From Actimicrobium antarcticum (GTDB lineage Bacteria; Pseudomonadota; Gammaproteobacteria; Burkholderiales; Burkholderiaceae_D), in the NCBI RefSeq assembly GCF_039536745.1, contig NZ_BAAAZE010000010.1, positions 186,001 through 250,000 on the forward strand: a stretch of 64,000 nucleotides of DNA, written 5' to 3'. The position numbers and the translations under genes were made by a program. Shown here piece after piece: positions 61,834-64,000 of this stretch (its first letter is position 1; each line of letters starts with the position of its first letter). The notes below the pieces were generated by a model. That model was given only the letters and a program-made list of their open reading frames with translations, was not told where the DNA came from and made no database searches.

Positions 61834-63393
61834 TCATTTGGCTTCCGCGAGGTTCCATGCCTTGGCTTGCAGCGCCTTGACACGATCATCGTACTTGGCA
61901 TCGATGAGCTTCATCTCTTCATCGGTCACATCTTTAAATTCATCGTCTATCAATTGCCGTGCGCGGTCTGCTGGCAAAGCCAGGATCGCGCCAAACTCGT
62001 CATAGGCCAAACCTGAGAATGCCGCCAGCGTTTTGACGCCAGCCAAACCAAGTTTGCCGGCGGTAACCCGGTCCATGCCTTCCATCGTGGCCAATGCATC
62101 ATCCATGCCTTCGAGACCTTCTTCAGAAGCAATCGCTTCCGTTACCAGGGCATCACGGGCGCGGGTCCGCAACTCATTGACGGTATCTTCATCGAACGAT
62201 TCGATCTCCAGCATTTCACTGATCGGCACGTACGCGATTTCTTCCAGGCTGGCAAAACCTTCGTCAACCAGGATGTCTGCGACTTCCTGATCCACATCCA
62301 GTTTTTCCATGAACAGCGTGCGAATGGCCGCTGTCTCGTTGGCCGACTTGCTGGCCGATTCCTCGGCCGTCATGATATTGATTTGCCAGCCGGTCAGTTC
62401 TGCAGCAAGGCGGACGTTCTGTCCACCGCGGCCAATCGCGATGGCGAGGTTTTCCTCGTCGACCACGACGTCCATTGCATGCTTCTCTTCGTCGACCACG
62501 ATCGACGACACGTTGGCCGGGGCCAGTGCACCGATGACGAATTGCGCCGGATCTTCGGACCACAGCACGATGTCGACACGCTCGCCGCCGAGTTCGCCGG
62601 TGACGGCCTGAACGCGGGAACCGCGCATGCCGACGCAAGTACCAATCGGGTCGATCCGCTTGTCGCTGGTAAATACGGCAATCTTGGCGCGAACGCCGGC
62701 GTCACGCGCTGCCGATTTGATCTGCAGCAGGCCCTGCTCGATCTCCGGAACTTCGAGCTCGAACAGTTTCATGATGAATTCGGCTGCGGTGCGCGACAGG
62801 ATCACTTGCGGGCCACGTGCGTTGCGATCCACCCGCAGGATGAACGCACGGACACGGTCACCGATACGCAGATTTTCTTTTGGAATCATCTGGTCACGCG
62901 GCAAACGCGCTTCGATCTTGCCGGACTCGACGATGGCATCGCCACGTTCCATCCGCTTGATCGTGCCCGTCACCATCGCGTCACCGCGATCGAGGAAGTC
63001 GGCAAGAATCTGCTCGCGCTCGGCGTCACGGATTTTTTGCAGGACGACCTGTTTGGTGTCCTGGGCAAAGCGACGACCGAAATCAACCGACTCGATCGGC
63101 TCTTCGATATGGTCATCGACCTCGATGTCGCTGATCTGCTCGAGCGCCTCGAAATGCAGGATCTCCTGATCGGGCAGCTGCAGACCAGCCTCATCCGGAA
63201 CCACGTGCCAACGGCGGAACGACTCGAACACGCCCGTTTCACGATCGATCGTTACGCGGATGTCGACGTCACCTTCGTAACGTTTTTTGGTCGCCTGGGA
63301 CAGCGCGTGTTCGAGCGCTCCAAAGACGATATCCTTGTCGACATTTTTTTCGCGCGCCAGCGCATCAACCAACAATAAAACTTCGCGACTCAT
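61834..63393 (-). CDS. nusA: Transcription termination/antitermination factor NusA
   Basis: The 519-residue product has an N-terminal RNAP-binding domain, S1 (DAMVTGTIKRMERGDAIVES), KH1 and KH2 (IAVFTSDKRIDPIGTCVGMRGSR; VVDEENLAIAIGRGGQNVRLA). Two C-terminal acidic repeats, as in E. coli NusA, follow. It modulates pausing, termination and rRNA antitermination. The ATG overlaps the rimP stop by 4 bp, with AGGAG upstream. Confidence 0.98.
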   Translation of the reverse strand: MSREVLLLVDALAREKNVDKDIVFGALEHALSQATKKRYEGDVDIRVTIDRETGVFESFRRWHVVPDEAGLQLPDQEILHFEALEQISDIEVDDHIEEPIESVDFGRRFAQDTKQVVLQKIRDAEREQILADFLDRGDAMVTGTIKRMERGDAIVESGKIEARLPRDQMIPKENLRIGDRVRAFILRVDRNARGPQVILSRTAAEFIMKLFELEVPEIEQGLLQIKSAARDAGVRAKIAVFTSDKRIDPIGTCVGMRGSRVQAVTGELGGERVDIVLWSEDPAQFVIGALAPANVSSIVVDEEKHAMDVVVDEENLAIAIGRGGQNVRLAAELTGWQINIMTAEESASKSANETAAIRTLFMEKLDVDQEVADILVDEGFASLEEIAYVPISEMLEIESFDEDTVNELRTRARDALVTEAIASEEGLEGMDDALATMEGMDRVTAGKLGLAGVKTLAAFSGLAYDEFGAILALPADRARQLIDDEFKDVTDEEMKLIDAKYDDRVKALQAKAWNLAEAK

Positions 63394-63875
63394 GCTTTGC
63401 GACTCCTAAAATCCACTTTCGGCACCAAGCGTGCCTTGTCCACATCGGCGAGCGCAAACTCAAGCATCGCCGGCCCTTCGCTTCCTTCGAATTCCAACTT
63501 CAAATGACCGTCTTCGGGTGCATGCAGAATGCCCTGAAATGATTTCCGGTTTGCGGCGCCCGGCATCGGCATGCGCAATTTAACGGTGGCTTCCATGCCT
63601 GCGAAGCGTACGTAGTCTGTCAATTTTTTCAGCGGTCGGTCGAGACCAGGGGAAGACACTTCAAGCCGTTCGTAGACGGCGTTTTCGACGGTCAGCACAT
63701 GCAACAGCTGATGCGTGACTTTCTCGCAATCTTCGACGGTGATCATGCCACGCTCGGCCTGCTCGGGAGTGAAATCGATAAATACGCGCAGCAGACCGCG
63801 CGCGGCCTGCTCGAAATCGACCAGCTCATAGTCCATGCCAACCACGGTTTTTTCTATCAAATCCAGCAACTGCAA
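63390..63875 (-). CDS. rimP: Ribosome maturation factor RimP
   Basis: The 161-residue product is needed for 30S subunit maturation. It contains the alpha/beta N-domain (VVGMDYELVDFEQAARGLLRVFID), EDCEKVTHQLLHVL and ERLEVSSPGLDRPLK, then the SH3-like C-domain. The start is placed at TTG 63875 because GGAG lies 7 bp upstream and the product then begins (M)QLLDLIEKTV. An ATG two codons earlier (63881) has the GGAG only 1 bp away. It is the first gene of the operon in this window. Confidence 0.94.
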   Translation of the reverse strand: MQLLDLIEKTVVGMDYELVDFEQAARGLLRVFIDFTPEQAERGMITVEDCEKVTHQLLHVLTVENAVYERLEVSSPGLDRPLKKLTDYVRFAGMEATVKLRMPMPGAANRKSFQGILHAPEDGHLKLEFEGSEGPAMLEFALADVDKARLVPKVDFRSRKA

Positions 63876-63956
63876 GGGCATTCTCCGAATGGGGCGATAC
63901 AGGCAGGGCGATCAACGCGCTGCGGTGCCGACTGCAACAGAACAATCTGTTCACCA

Positions 63957-63980
63957 AAAAAAAAATGGGCATGTGCCCAT
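63957..63980 (-). terminator. Intrinsic terminator or attenuator upstream of rimP
   Basis: On the minus strand ATGGGC-ACAT-GCCCAT is followed directly by a run of about nine T. It lies 82 bp before rimP. It either ends an upstream gene outside the window or attenuates the rimP operon. Confidence 0.75.
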
Positions 63981-64000
63981 CTTGCTATTAACTTCACCGC

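Overview
The window looks like chromosomal DNA of a betaproteobacterium of the order Burkholderiales, most likely near the Oxalobacteraceae. That placement is an inference from gene content and order (rimP-nusA-infB-rbfA-truB-typA, edd-eda facing pgi-zwf-hexR, a PEP-CTERM protein, a CbpA/CbpM stress cluster), not from a search. Most genes are moderately GC-rich housekeeping genes. More AT-rich patches at about 5.6-6.7, 15.6-20.3 and 31.9-32.4 kb hold accessory genes and repeats.

Layout. 1-1.8 kb: a lipoprotein running off the left edge. 2-5.6 kb: folA, a DUF4337 membrane protein and a large Orn/Lys/Arg decarboxylase. 5.6-10.1 kb: an accessory block with a nucleotidyltransferase/HEPN-like pair, a MITE-like repeat, and an SF1 helicase followed by an ankyrin protein that look like one frameshifted gene. 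10.1-16 kb: dcd, a GbsR/MarR-type regulator with cydA-cydB, a GST and small proteins. 16.5-19.4 kb: an AT-rich FixJ-type two-component pair and an orphan PEP-CTERM protein. 19.4-20.8 kb: a gene-free repeat sink with a nested 125-bp MITE and two REP-like palindromes. 20.8-26.1 kb: a hybrid kinase with its own substrate-binding protein, a DMT exporter and a 38-residue-repeat protein. 26.2-31.8 kb: hrpA, argA and yggX. 32.5-38.7 kb: a large secreted protein, rpiA, a CNNM/CorC-type membrane protein and a chemoreceptor. 38.8-42.3 kb: a compact stress cluster (UspA, eRF1-like, DksA-like, acidic peptide, CbpM/CbpA, DUF3309).

42.5-49.3 kb is the Entner-Doudoroff/hexose-phosphate locus. edd-eda and pgi-zwf-hexR diverge from one intergenic region that carries two good HexR-like operators, so the RpiR-family repressor probably controls both arms. 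49.3-55.3 kb: an oxidoreductase, two small lipoproteins, dusA, an omega-amino-acid aminotransferase and a second DMT transporter. 55.3-63.9 kb: the ribosome maturation and translation-factor operon on the minus strand, closed by a clear terminator after typA. A second terminator lies upstream of rimP.

The features that best repay follow-up are the split helicase-ankyrin gene beside the nucleotidyltransferase/HEPN pair, the MITE family with its nested insertion and 10-bp target duplication, the 38-residue-repeat protein, and the HexR operators. No rRNA, tRNA, CRISPR array, integrase or complete insertion sequence was seen.
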